From the NCBI RefSeq assembly GCF_018598585.1, contig NZ_JAHESD010000010.1:48909-112908 (forward strand): DNA of 64,000 nucleotides, written 5' to 3'. This document shows, one piece after another, positions 9,345 through 18,686 of the stretch (the stretch's first letter is position 1; every line of letters begins with the position of its first letter). Below the pieces are notes generated by a model. That model made no database searches. It was not told where the DNA came from and worked only from the letters and a program-made list of their open reading frames with translations. This stretch comes from Chryseosolibacter indicum (GTDB lineage: Bacteria > Bacteroidota > Bacteroidia > Cytophagales > Cyclobacteriaceae). Both the position numbers and the translations under genes were made by a program.

Positions 9345-9376
9345 ATTCTTTAATGTTTATCGCGACATTAATGAAT
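9345..9376. repeat. Imperfect inverted repeat in the divergent control region
   Basis: Two 12-nt arms (ATTCTTTAATGT and ACATTAATGAAT, 11 of 12 paired) are separated by TTATCGCG. It lies between the palindrome at 9303 and the sugar porter gene. It may be a second operator or an RNA hairpin in the porter leader. Confidence 0.4.
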
Positions 9377-9453
9377 AAAATTGGGCCCAAAAATAAGATT
9401 AAATTGACAGTGTGTATACCGCACATAAATAAACTAAACCTCACTGAGAAGTA

Positions 9454-10716
9454 ATGACTGACTCAAGAAAACAGTACCTGGTGCCGATGATCATTATCGG
9501 AGCACTATTTTTCATCTTTGGATTTGTAACATGGGTAAACGGGACATTGATCCCCTACTTAAAAATTGCTTGTCAGCTTGAGACCAATTTTCAATCGTAC
9601 TTAGTTGCTACCGCTTTTTTCATCGCTTATGCGGTGATGGCTATTCCATCATCCTATGTTCTTAATCTTACAGGATATAAAAGAGGAATGGCGATTGGGT
9701 TAATTGTAATGGCAGTAGGAGCGATACTGTTCGTTCCGGCGGCGCAATCAAGAAATTACAATCTGTTCCTCGTGGGTTTGTTTATTATAGGAACAGGTCT
9801 TGCGTTACTTCAAACAGCATCTAACCCTTATGTGACGATTATAGGCCCTATTGAAAGTGCTGCAAGCCGCATTAGTATTATGGGGATCTGTAATAAGATT
9901 GCTGGCATACTTGCTGGTCTTATCTTCGGGTATATTGCACTGAAAGATGCAGATGTATTGGAGCAAAGACTTCTTACGATGGATGCATCAACAAAAGAGG
10001 CTACACTAAATGAATTGGCAAGCCGGGTGATTGTTCCTTACTACATCATTACAGCAGTGCTTGTATTCCTGGCTATAGCCATTATGTTATCATCACTACC
10101 GGACATTGATGATAGTGGCGATGATACTAAGGATGGGAATAAGTCACCTATGGGTAAAAGCAGCGTACTTCAATTCCCTCATTTGATTCTAGGTGTTATT
10201 GCCCTGTTTGTATATGTAGGTGTTGAAGTAATGGCAGGAGATACTATTATCAGTTATGGCAAATCTATAGGAATAGAGCTAAGTACCGCGCGTTTCTTCT
10301 CGCAGGCAACCCTTGGCTGCATGTTAGTTGGTTATGTTGTTGGAATTATCCTGATCCCTAAATACATGACACAGGCAACGGCCCTAAAATTATGCGCTAT
10401 TTCAGGAGCTATTTTTACCGTTCTTGCCATTGTTACATCAGGCGGATTATCAGTTGCCTTCATTGCTTTGCTTGGATTATCTAATTCGCTTATCTGGCCT
10501 GCGGTATGGCCATTGGCACTGGATGGGCTTGGCAAGTTTACTAAGATAGGATCTGGGTTATTGGTGATGGCTATAGCGGGAGGTGCTATACTTCCCTTGT
10601 TATATGGAAGTTTATCTGACGCATGGAATGCACAACAGGCCTACTGGATAATGGTACCTTGTTATCTGTTTATCTTTTATTTTGCTACCAAAGGTTATAA
10701 GGCGGGCAAAGCCTGA
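9454..10716 (+). CDS. Sugar MFS transporter, FucP/GluP-like
   Basis: A 420-residue major facilitator with about 12 membrane helices. The start FFIFGFVTWVNGTLIPYLK, the GTGLALLQTASNPYVTIIGP block in TM4-TM5, and the SISRI-like AASRISIMGICNKIAG segment are typical of the fucose/glucose/galactose:H+ symporter branch. It should bring a hexose across the inner membrane. The start MTDSRKQYLVPM sits at the usual distance from TM1. It is monocistronic, with a terminator 31 bp after the stop, and shares its upstream region with the divergent nucleotidyltransferase. Confidence 0.9.
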   Translation: MTDSRKQYLVPMIIIGALFFIFGFVTWVNGTLIPYLKIACQLETNFQSYLVATAFFIAYAVMAIPSSYVLNLTGYKRGMAIGLIVMAVGAILFVPAAQSRNYNLFLVGLFIIGTGLALLQTASNPYVTIIGPIESAASRISIMGICNKIAGILAGLIFGYIALKDADVLEQRLLTMDASTKEATLNELASRVIVPYYIITAVLVFLAIAIMLSSLPDIDDSGDDTKDGNKSPMGKSSVLQFPHLILGVIALFVYVGVEVMAGDTIISYGKSIGIELSTARFFSQATLGCMLVGYVVGIILIPKYMTQATALKLCAISGAIFTVLAIVTSGGLSVAFIALLGLSNSLIWPAVWPLALDGLGKFTKIGSGLLVMAIAGGAILPLLYGSLSDAWNAQQAYWIMVPCYLFIFYFATKGYKAGKA

Positions 10717-10747
10717 GCTGAATAAACTATTTTACTGAATTATCGAA

Positions 10748-10780
10748 CAACCCTGCCGAACTGCAGGGTTGTTTTGTTTT
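10748..10780 (+). terminator. Rho-independent terminator after the sugar porter
   Basis: A 9-bp stem (CAACCCTGC / GCAGGGTTG) with a 6-nt loop is followed by TTTTGTTTT. Confidence 0.85.
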
Positions 10781-10898
10781 ATAGGTTTTACTATACCCTT
10801 GCAGGTTGTGATTTAATGCCTTCTGCACTCATTTTCCACTCGTGCTGCGCTTGTTGCGGTGATACGGTACCTCAAAGTGAGGTCGAACATTTTTCAAA

Positions 10899-10915
10899 TT
10901 GACACTATTTGTCAA
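10899..10915. promoter_or_regulatory. Inverted repeat upstream of the 189-aa gene
   Basis: TTGACA-CTATT-TGTCAA is a perfect 6-bp inverted repeat with a 5-bp spacer, 38 bp before the start at 10953. A second small hairpin (ACCTCA-AAG-TGAGGT) lies at 10869-10883. Either could be an operator or leader structure for this gene. The evidence is symmetry and position only. Confidence 0.4.
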
Positions 10916-10952
10916 ACCCCACCCTACATTTATTTAAAAAAAGTATAACCCT

Positions 10953-11522
10953 ATGGCACTTGTTATTGAAAATGACCTTACCTCCGGTTTAAGCGGAAGA
11001 TTTGGAAACAAGTTTATTTTTAAGCAGTTAAGAGGTAAAACTATAGTTGCCCGGCGTGGTAAGCCAACGACCAAGCAAAGTGCGCTTCAACGTGATAACC
11101 GGTTGCGTTTTAGGATGGCTACTAAGTTTGCCCAAGCAATGATGCTAGATGCGGACAGAAAAGCGTATTACTGGAAAATGGCGAAGGAAATGAACCTACC
11201 CAATGCTTATACCGCTGCAATTACCGAGTACATGCGTAAGCCTCAGCTCAAAGAAGCAGAGGTAAGTACCGATCAATCCCTTGTAACGGTTCGTGTTAAA
11301 GCCGATAAAAAGGATTTCGACAATAAAGCAATTCGCGTTCATGCTTTAGGGAAAAATGGCGAAGTACTGGAAACAAAAGAGACAACGGCAACACGGGATG
11401 AATGGACTTATACCTTTAGTGTTTTTAGAGAGATGATGGATAAGGTTGTGATTGAAGTAATTGATTACGCAGGGAATGTAGTGCGCAAGAAGATTGGTAT
11501 GGAATTGGAGCTTGACGACTGA
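10953..11522 (+). CDS. Hypothetical protein, 189 aa
   Basis: No signal peptide or membrane helix. The N-terminal half is basic, with GLSGRFGNKFIFKQLRGKTIVARR followed by a helical stretch rich in Arg, Lys and Met. The C-terminal part (about 97-185) looks like a beta-sandwich (SLVTVRVKADKKDF...VVIEVIDYAGNVVRKKIG). The N-terminal pattern, a glycine-rich start then GKT-IVARR and an SALQRDN element, resembles a family of Bacteroidota proteins of unknown function near DUF6266; that is memory-based and uncertain. It is preceded by two small inverted repeats and stands alone. Confidence 0.6.
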   Translation: MALVIENDLTSGLSGRFGNKFIFKQLRGKTIVARRGKPTTKQSALQRDNRLRFRMATKFAQAMMLDADRKAYYWKMAKEMNLPNAYTAAITEYMRKPQLKEAEVSTDQSLVTVRVKADKKDFDNKAIRVHALGKNGEVLETKETTATRDEWTYTFSVFREMMDKVVIEVIDYAGNVVRKKIGMELELDD

Positions 11523-11558
11523 CTACAGAAAGTAAGTCCTAGAGAATGTAAGTGTCAG

Positions 11559-11596
11559 TAAAAAAAAGAAAGTCATACCCTTTCGGATATGACTTC
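11559..11596 (-). terminator. Terminator of the SprB/OmpA giant gene
   Basis: On the minus strand, AAGTCATATCC and GGGTATGACTT pair around a GAAA loop with one wobble and run into TTCTTTTTTT. It lies just after the stop at 11618. Confidence 0.75.
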
Positions 11597-11617
11597 CCAA
11601 TTATTACCCATTACCCT

Positions 11618-14600
11618 TTATTCATTCGCTGTCATTTTATTGAGCTCGTTGTACATCAGGTTACCATCGTTAGTACCTGTAAGTGAAACGAATTCAACTC
11701 TTCGGTTAAGCGCTTTACCTTCAGCAGTTAAGTTGGTTGCGATAGGTTTTGCTTCTCCCCAGCCTTTAGCCTGCAATCTGTTTTCGCGGATACCGAACTT
11801 AATCAATGCTAAACGAATAGCGATAGATCTGTCTTCTGAAAGCTTCTGGTTAGAATCATCTGAACCATCGCTATCGGTGTGGCCTTCAATTCTGAAAGTA
11901 ATATCCGGATGTTCTTTCATGAACGACGCAATTCTATTGATCGTATTGAACGATTCAGGCTTGATGGTAGCTTTACCTACATCGAATAAGATATCGCGTG
12001 TTGTGAACTTACCTTTAGATACCACTTGTTCGTACAAGGTCATATCATCAATTGAAGAGATCATACAACCATTAGCATCGGTTACGTTTACTGTATAAAC
12101 ACCTAACTCAAGGTTTTGTATGTCTTCCGTTGTAGCACCGTGGCTCCAGTTATACCTGTAAGGTTTTACACCACCTTCAACTGTGATAAAGATAGCACCG
12201 CTCCTATCACCACAACATTTAACGTTCTTCACAGAGTCAATTCTAAGCGCAAGATTTGTAGGTTCTTTGATTTCAGTGTAAAGTGTTTTCTTACAACCGT
12301 TACCATCCGATACAACCACTGAATAACTATCTGCACCGATATCGCTCAGGTCTTCAGTTTTGCTTCCATTACTCCATGCAAATGTGTGAGGCTCGACACC
12401 ACCAGAAACTGATATTTCTATCGCACCCGTTTTGTTACCATAGCACAATACATCAGTTACTTTATCTACAGCTGCAATAAACTTCGTTGGCTCTTCTATG
12501 ACAGCCTCGAGTACGCTTTTACAGCCATTACCTTCTGTAATGGTAAGCTTATAGTTACCAGCAACAAGATTCCTGATATCTTCAGTTGATTCACCATTGT
12601 TCCATTTGAATGTGTAAGGCGCTATGCCTTCTCTAACTGTTACCTGGATTGAACCGGTGTTTTCACCAAAACATTGAATGTTTGTAATCGCATCAATGGT
12701 CTTAATCAACTTAGCAGGTTCAGTAATTACAACAGCTTGTGTTGTGTTACAGCCGTTTGCATCAGTAATCGTAGCGATATATTCACCTGCCTTTGTATTT
12801 TCAAGCTTAGCGGATGTTACGCCGTTGTTCCATAAGTATTTGTAAGGAGCAACACCACCTTGTGCTGTAATGGTTGCCAGTCCTGTTTCTTCACCAGCAC
12901 ATTTAATATGTGTGATCGGATCAACTTTAGCAGTGAGCTTAGCAGGTTCCTGAATAGCTGTTGTAAGCGACTTGGTACAACCTTTTGCATCTTTCACAAG
13001 GATCGAGTAGTTACCAGCGAGTACGTTGGTAAGATCTTCTGTGTGTGCCCCGTTGCTCCAGGTGTAAGTATAAGGAAGAACACCACCTGTTACTGAAACG
13101 TCTACCAGTCCTTTGCTATCGCCGTTACACAAAATATTTCGTACGGTATCCAACCTGATTGTTAACTGTTCTGGCTGTTGAATTTTAGCAACAAGAACAT
13201 TACTACATCCTTTCGCATCCTTTACAGTAAGCTGATACTCACCAGCAACAACATCCAAAAGGTTTTGTGTTTTAGCACCGTTAGACCAAGCGAATGAGTA
13301 CGGCTTAGTACCACCGTTCACTTCTACATTTACCCTACCCGTCTTATTATCATAACAAGCAACATCCTGATGGTCTTTCATCACAACAGACAACAACTGC
13401 GGTTCGTTAATAACTGCGGTAAGTTTCTGCATACATTGTTTAGCATCAATTACCGTTACCGTGTATTCACCTTTAGGGATAGCCGTAAGATTTTTTGTGC
13501 TATCACCGTTACTCCATTTGTATTTGTACGGGAGAGTTCCACCAGCTACATCTATGTTGATCGAGCCTTTTCTTTCGCCATTACACAAGTTATCTGTAAC
13601 TGCACCAAGTTTTGCAACAAGTAAAGAAGGCTCAGTAATAGAAGCTGTTACTGTATTTGTACAACCGTTGTTATCAACAACTTTTACTGAATATTGTCCT
13701 GCAATAGCCTTGGTGATATCTTTTGTTCTTGCACCATTACTCCAGTAGTAATTATAAGGCGTTACTCCACCTTTTACGTCGAGGTAAATCTCGCCCTTAT
13801 CTTCGCCTTTACAATTGATATTCTTTACTTCAGATACTATTGCAGTAAAATCAGAAGGCTGTGTTACGCTTGCCTGGATTACGCTTTTACAACCGATGGC
13901 ATCTGTAACTGTAAGCGTGTAATCTGCAGCAGGAACATTTACAAGATCCTCGGTAGTTTGTCCTGAGTTCCAGTTGAATTTATAAGGAGCTTCACCGCCT
14001 GTCATTGTAATGTTTACTGCGCCTGAGTTATCGCTGAAACAAGAGACATTCTTAATCATGTCGATCTTACCAACAAGCTTAGAAGGCTGAACGATTTTAG
14101 CAGTAAGCGTCTGGTAATATCCATGGACATCGGAAACTTTTACTGTATAATCTCCTGCTGTAACGTTCGCAAGATTTTTAGTTGAATCCCCATTACTCCA
14201 AGCATACTTATATGGAGGAGCACCACCAGTTACGTTTAACGTAATTGCACCGTTATTATCACCGTTACATTTAATATCCTTAACAGATTCTATTGTAACA
14301 GCAAGCGCAGGTGGTTGTTTAATTAATGTGCTGATTATCTTTTCGCAGGAATTCGCATCTTTAACTATAACCGAATAGTTACCTGCCGGAAGGGCCTTCA
14401 CGTTTTGTGTGACTGCGCCATTACTCCAGCTATATGTATAAGGAGCAACACCACCAGCAATATTCAGATCAATTGATCCTGTTTTTTCGCCATGCTTAAG
14501 TACATCAACTACTTTCAGGACACTGGCTTCCAATAACTGAGGTTGCTTGATTGTAGCATAAACTGTAGAATCGCTACATCCATTTGCATCTTTAATAGTA

Positions 14601-17600
14601 AGTGAATATGTGCCTGCTTCTACACCTGTGATATCCTGCGTAGTTGCACGGTTACTCCATGCATATTGATAAGGGGTTGTTCCTCCGTTTGCTATGATAT
14701 CAATAGACCCATCTTTTCCGTTAAAGCATGAGACATTCTTAACGCTTGCCACGGATACAACAAGCTTAGAAGGTTGTGTAACCGTTGCAGCAAGACTTTG
14801 TCTACATCCGTTTTTATCAACGATTTCAACAGTGTATGTTCCGGCAGCAATGTTTGTAAGATTTTGAGATGTGCTTCCGTTGCTCCATTTGAAAGTATAA
14901 GGTTTTACACCCCCTACTACATCAATTGAAACAGCCCCTACTTTATCTCCATTACAGCTTATATTTTTAACACTTGCCAAAGTAGCTACCAATGCTGGGG
15001 GCTGAGCCAACGTAACGCTCATTGTCTTGAGACATCCTTTTGCATCTGTTACCAGAACTGAGTAGCTGCCTGCTGGCAGATCGGAAATATCTTTTGTAAC
15101 AGCACCATTACTCCAGCTATATTTATAAGGGAGCACTCCACCTGATACATCAAGCTTAATAGACCCTTTGCGGTCTCCATTACACAAGATATTAACTGTT
15201 GTATCCAATTTTACTGTAAGAAGCGGCGGTTGCGTTATCTCGGCATCAAGCGCCTTCGCACATCCATTTGCATCTGTTAATGTCACATTGTACTTACCTG
15301 AAGGTACGCCGTCGATATCCTGTGTAGTAGCGCCATTGCTCCATTTATAACTATAAGGGCCAACACCACCTGCAACTACGATATCTATTGCACCAGTGTT
15401 ATTGCCATTACACATTACATGTGTTACACCTTTAACAGCGTGTTCAATTTTAGAAGGCTGTGTAAGTGTAGTTTCTACTCTCTGCTGACATCCCTTTGCA
15501 TCCTTTGCAGTAAGCACATAGGTACCTGCAGGGAGTTTCGAAATATTCTGTGTTGAATCACCATGGTTCCACTTAAACTTGTAAGGTGTTGTTCCACCAG
15601 ACACGCGAACATTTATAAAACCTGTAGATTCTCCGAAACAGCTGATCCCTTTATCGTTTTCAAGACTTGCAACGAATTTAGAAGGTTCTGTTATGTATGC
15701 ATCAACATTCTTAAAACATCCTTTTGAGTCAGTTATAATACCAGCGTATTTTCCTGCTGTAAGACCTGTGATGTTTTGCGTTACCTGTCCGTTATTCCAT
15801 TTGAAAGTATAAGGAGCAACACCACCCTGAACAGCAAGGTTAACAGCACCAGTTTTTTCTCCGAAACAGTTGATGTTAACAACACTTACAGTTGGCGTAA
15901 GTAGTGTATTTTGAACTACCGTTGCACTCAAGGAATCAGAACATCCATTTGCGTCAGCAATTAACACTGAATACTTTCCTGCCTTGATATCAATAATATC
16001 CTGTGTAATGGCACCATTGCTCCAACGGTACTTATAAGGAACGACACCACCAGATACACTAATATTGATTGAACCTTTGGCATCACCAAAACATAAAATA
16101 TCCTTTACTCCTTCTACCTTCTTCACAAGCGGTTCAGGTTGACGAATATTTTGAGTAAATGTGCTCACGCAACCTTTGGCATCAGTCACTTTCATGTTGT
16201 ATGCACCTGCTTTAAGGTTGGAGATATTCTTAGTTGTGCTACCTGTATTCCAGGCAAACTGGTAAGGTGTAACACCGCCAATGACATTAAGACTAATCGA
16301 ACCTGAGCTGTTACCATTACAATCAACATGAGTAACAAGATCTTCTTTAACAAGAAGTACAGGAGGCTCGGCAACTACAGTAGAAATTTGCTGTGCACAT
16401 CCTTTGCTATCTATAACATTGATATTGTAATCTCCGGCTTTGATATCCTTAAGGTCTTCGGTAACCGCGCCGTTGTTCCATTTGTATTGGTAAGGTGCGA
16501 TACCCCCAGCGACGTTTACATTTATCTGACCTGTATTTGCTCCATTACAGTTAATATGAGTAATGCTTTCGAAGGCCAGCTTTAATGGTTCAGGTTCTGT
16601 TATAACTGTGCTTATGTTTTGTTCACAGTAGTTTGCATCAGTTACTTTCAAAAGATATTCACCTGCAGGAATGTTTACTAAATCCTGGGTAACACTTCCG
16701 TTATTCCATCTATATCTGTAAGGTTGAACACCGCCTTCAGTTTTTACATCAATTACACCAGTAGTGTATCCATTACAAAGAATGTTGGTAGTATTTTCAA
16801 GCTTTACCTTTAAGGCAGGAGGCTCTGTAATTTCAGCTTCTACCTTTTGTGAATATCCATTTGCATCTGTAACTGTAACGCCGTATTTACCTGCCCCAAT
16901 ATTATTAAGGTCTTCAATTGTTACGCCGTTTGTCCATGTAAATGTATAAGGAGCAACACCACCCGCGACCGAGATATTGATTTCACCAGTTTTTTCACCG
17001 TTACAAGTGATGTTTCTTACATTTTCAAGTTGAACAACGAGCGGTGATGGTTGCGTAACACTTACAGACATGATCTTTGCGCAACCAGTAGCATCTGTAA
17101 CACGAACTGAATAACCACCAGCAGCTAGATTCGAAATATTAGGAGTTTCACTTCCGTTACTCCATCTGTATTTATAAGGTGGAACTCCACCTTTTACAGC
17201 AATATTGACAGAGCCTGTTGAGCCTCCGTTGAACTTAACGTTTTGTAAAGAAACAAGATCCACAGCGAGAAGCGGAGGACCAGTTACTTTAGTAGCAGCA
17301 GACTTAACACAAGCGTTATTATCTGTTACTTCTACCACATATTCACCTTCACCAATTCCGGCGATATCCTGCGTGGTTGCACCTGTATTCCATAAATACT
17401 TATAAGGAGGTTTACCACCTTGTATACTTACGTTAATAGTTCCGCTTTGATCACCAAAGCATCTCATGTTTCTAACTTCATCAAAAGCGATGGCAATGGG
17501 TGCAGGTTCTACAACTTTTGCCAATGAAACTTCAGTACATCCCTTTGAATCCTTTACAACAACTTCATAGTTACCTGCTTTCAAGCTTCTAAGGTCTTCG

Positions 17601-18322
17601 CTTGTCTCGCCACTACTCCATTTATAAGTGTAAGGAGGAACACCACCGCTTACCGTAATATCAATACTTCCTGAGCTATCTCCACTACATTTAATATTCT
17701 TGATATCATCTACCCATCGTACTATCAAAGGCTTTTCCTGCACCTCCGCAGGAACAATCTCCTGACATCCGTATGAGTCGGTAATAAGAACAGAGTATCT
17801 TCCTGAGGTTACACCTTTAAGGTCTTCTGTTTTAGCTCCGTTACTCCAATTATAGGTATAAGGAGCCTTACCACCTTTTACAGATATATCAACCTCTCCG
17901 TTGTCATATCCGTAACATAAGATATCTCTTACTGACTCTACCGTACCGTTAATTTTTTCGGGGGCTGTGATAGTGACCGACATGGTATCACTACAACTAA
18001 GATTATCTGATACAACAACCTTGTAAATACCCGCTTTTAGTGCGGCAACGTCCTGTGTGGTATCACCACTGGACCATACATATCTATAAGGAGGGAAACC
18101 ACCGTAAGGTGTAATATTGATGGCACCTTTGGATTCACCATAACAGGTATTGTTTGTAACCGCTTCAACTTTCACCATAATTTTTGGTGACTGGGTGATC
18201 ATAATGTCAACACCCTTCTTTTTTTCCGCTGGTTTTTCCTGTGCATACACTTTGCTGCCTACTACAAAGAGCATGAGATTAATTGTGAGCCAAAAGACAT
18301 TTTTGTAAATGTGTCTTCGCAT
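11618..18322 (-). CDS. Giant SprB-repeat protein with C-terminal OmpA-like domain
   Basis: 2,234 residues. It has a signal peptide (about 1-28, ending GSKVYAQ), then a short linker, then 27 tandem SprB-like repeats of about 76 residues (about 52-2,105). It ends in an OmpA-like domain (about 2,120-2,220) with ILFDVGKATIKPES, EGHTDSDGS and NRRVEF, the usual peptidoglycan-binding features. SprB repeats are known from the gliding-motility adhesin SprB of Flavobacterium. That protein is larger and is exported by the type IX system; I see no type IX sorting domain here, and the OmpA domain replaces it. Repeats 5, 6, 17 and 18 each lack one of their two conserved Cys. The gene is monocistronic with a strong terminator. 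A role as a long envelope fibre, spacer or adhesin is inference. Confidence 0.9.
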   Translation of the reverse strand: MRRHIYKNVFWLTINLMLFVVGSKVYAQEKPAEKKKGVDIMITQSPKIMVKVEAVTNNTCYGESKGAINITPYGGFPPYRYVWSSGDTTQDVAALKAGIYKVVVSDNLSCSDTMSVTITAPEKINGTVESVRDILCYGYDNGEVDISVKGGKAPYTYNWSNGAKTEDLKGVTSGRYSVLITDSYGCQEIVPAEVQEKPLIVRWVDDIKNIKCSGDSSGSIDITVSGGVPPYTYKWSSGETSEDLRSLKAGNYEVVVKDSKGCTEVSLAKVVEPAPIAIAFDEVRNMRCFGDQSGTINVSIQGGKPPYKYLWNTGATTQDIAGIGEGEYVVEVTDNNACVKSAATKVTGPPLLAVDLVSLQNVKFNGGSTGSVNIAVKGGVPPYKYRWSNGSETPNISNLAAGGYSVRVTDATGCAKIMSVSVTQPSPLVVQLENVRNITCNGEKTGEINISVAGGVAPYTFTWTNGVTIEDLNNIGAGKYGVTVTDANGYSQKVEAEITEPPALKVKLENTTNILCNGYTTGVIDVKTEGGVQPYRYRWNNGSVTQDLVNIPAGEYLLKVTDANYCEQNISTVITEPEPLKLAFESITHINCNGANTGQINVNVAGGIAPYQYKWNNGAVTEDLKDIKAGDYNINVIDSKGCAQQISTVVAEPPVLLVKEDLVTHVDCNGNSSGSISLNVIGGVTPYQFAWNTGSTTKNISNLKAGAYNMKVTDAKGCVSTFTQNIRQPEPLVKKVEGVKDILCFGDAKGSINISVSGGVVPYKYRWSNGAITQDIIDIKAGKYSVLIADANGCSDSLSATVVQNTLLTPTVSVVNINCFGEKTGAVNLAVQGGVAPYTFKWNNGQVTQNITGLTAGKYAGIITDSKGCFKNVDAYITEPSKFVASLENDKGISCFGESTGFINVRVSGGTTPYKFKWNHGDSTQNISKLPAGTYVLTAKDAKGCQQRVETTLTQPSKIEHAVKGVTHVMCNGNNTGAIDIVVAGGVGPYSYKWSNGATTQDIDGVPSGKYNVTLTDANGCAKALDAEITQPPLLTVKLDTTVNILCNGDRKGSIKLDVSGGVLPYKYSWSNGAVTKDISDLPAGSYSVLVTDAKGCLKTMSVTLAQPPALVATLASVKNISCNGDKVGAVSIDVVGGVKPYTFKWSNGSTSQNLTNIAAGTYTVEIVDKNGCRQSLAATVTQPSKLVVSVASVKNVSCFNGKDGSIDIIANGGTTPYQYAWSNRATTQDITGVEAGTYSLTIKDANGCSDSTVYATIKQPQLLEASVLKVVDVLKHGEKTGSIDLNIAGGVAPYTYSWSNGAVTQNVKALPAGNYSVIVKDANSCEKIISTLIKQPPALAVTIESVKDIKCNGDNNGAITLNVTGGAPPYKYAWSNGDSTKNLANVTAGDYTVKVSDVHGYYQTLTAKIVQPSKLVGKIDMIKNVSCFSDNSGAVNITMTGGEAPYKFNWNSGQTTEDLVNVPAADYTLTVTDAIGCKSVIQASVTQPSDFTAIVSEVKNINCKGEDKGEIYLDVKGGVTPYNYYWSNGARTKDITKAIAGQYSVKVVDNNGCTNTVTASITEPSLLVAKLGAVTDNLCNGERKGSINIDVAGGTLPYKYKWSNGDSTKNLTAIPKGEYTVTVIDAKQCMQKLTAVINEPQLLSVVMKDHQDVACYDNKTGRVNVEVNGGTKPYSFAWSNGAKTQNLLDVVAGEYQLTVKDAKGCSNVLVAKIQQPEQLTIRLDTVRNILCNGDSKGLVDVSVTGGVLPYTYTWSNGAHTEDLTNVLAGNYSILVKDAKGCTKSLTTAIQEPAKLTAKVDPITHIKCAGEETGLATITAQGGVAPYKYLWNNGVTSAKLENTKAGEYIATITDANGCNTTQAVVITEPAKLIKTIDAITNIQCFGENTGSIQVTVREGIAPYTFKWNNGESTEDIRNLVAGNYKLTITEGNGCKSVLEAVIEEPTKFIAAVDKVTDVLCYGNKTGAIEISVSGGVEPHTFAWSNGSKTEDLSDIGADSYSVVVSDGNGCKKTLYTEIKEPTNLALRIDSVKNVKCCGDRSGAIFITVEGGVKPYRYNWSHGATTEDIQNLELGVYTVNVTDANGCMISSIDDMTLYEQVVSKGKFTTRDILFDVGKATIKPESFNTINRIASFMKEHPDITFRIEGHTDSDGSDDSNQKLSEDRSIAIRLALIKFGIRENRLQAKGWGEAKPIATNLTAEGKALNRRVEFVSLTGTNDGNLMYNELNKMTANE
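12040..18169 (-). repeat. Array of 27 SprB-like coding repeats (about 228 bp each)
   Basis: The repeat consensus in protein is roughly V.nI.CnG...G.I.i.v.GG..PY.y.WsnG..T.di..l.aG.Y.v.vtDa.GC...., ending in an EP or QP linker. Copies are diverged in DNA but equal in length. Cys 1 sits at about position 9 of the repeat and Cys 2 at about 59. Cys 1 is missing in copies 5 (KFNGG) and 17 (LKHGE). Cys 2 is missing in copies 6 (GYSQ) and 18 (GYYQ). Copy 27 has an extra Cys (KCCGD). Confidence 0.9.
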
Positions 18323-18686
18323 AATGTGAGGTTTAGTAACGAGATATTAAAGATAGGGGTACTAGACCGGCTGAGGGCTCCTCATTAATAAAGGAAAATT
18401 ACATAAGATCGATTTACCGTGGTAAAAGATTAAAGCAGCGATGTAATGCAGTTTAAAATCAAAAAAGATGCATTTGATGCTGAATTCAATGAAAATGAGT
18501 ATGAATGTGTGATTCGAACACCATACGCAATTGAAGAATAAAAGCTGCTTTTATTTATTTCACTTTCCTTTATTACACTCTCGAAGCATAAAATGGCCTG
18601 AAAATTGAAGATCGCAACGGTTTCTTAAGGCAGAATATTGCAGTTGCGGAGCTTTAAAAGTTATACAAGGACAATTGCCAACAAAT
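18323..18686. other. Intergenic region of 364 bp, possible gene remnant
   Basis: It holds no clear gene. A 31-codon plus-strand frame runs from ATG 18446 to TAA 18541 (MQFKIKKDAFDAEFNENEYE...). Further on, another frame reads KIEDRNGFLRQNIAVAEL before a stop. Together these could be the decayed remains of a small gene, but no family is recognised and the evidence is weak. The part before 18400 is the upstream region of the SprB/OmpA gene. Confidence 0.25.

Noticed and set aside
10850..10920. Possible tRNA-like fold
   Set aside because: Hairpins do not form a cloverleaf and no T-arm consensus (GGTTCRA) is present; no tRNA was found elsewhere in the window by eye.
12860..17405. Several plus-strand open frames inside the SprB/OmpA gene
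   Set aside because: They are opposite-strand shadows of the repeated coding sequence and recur with the repeat period.
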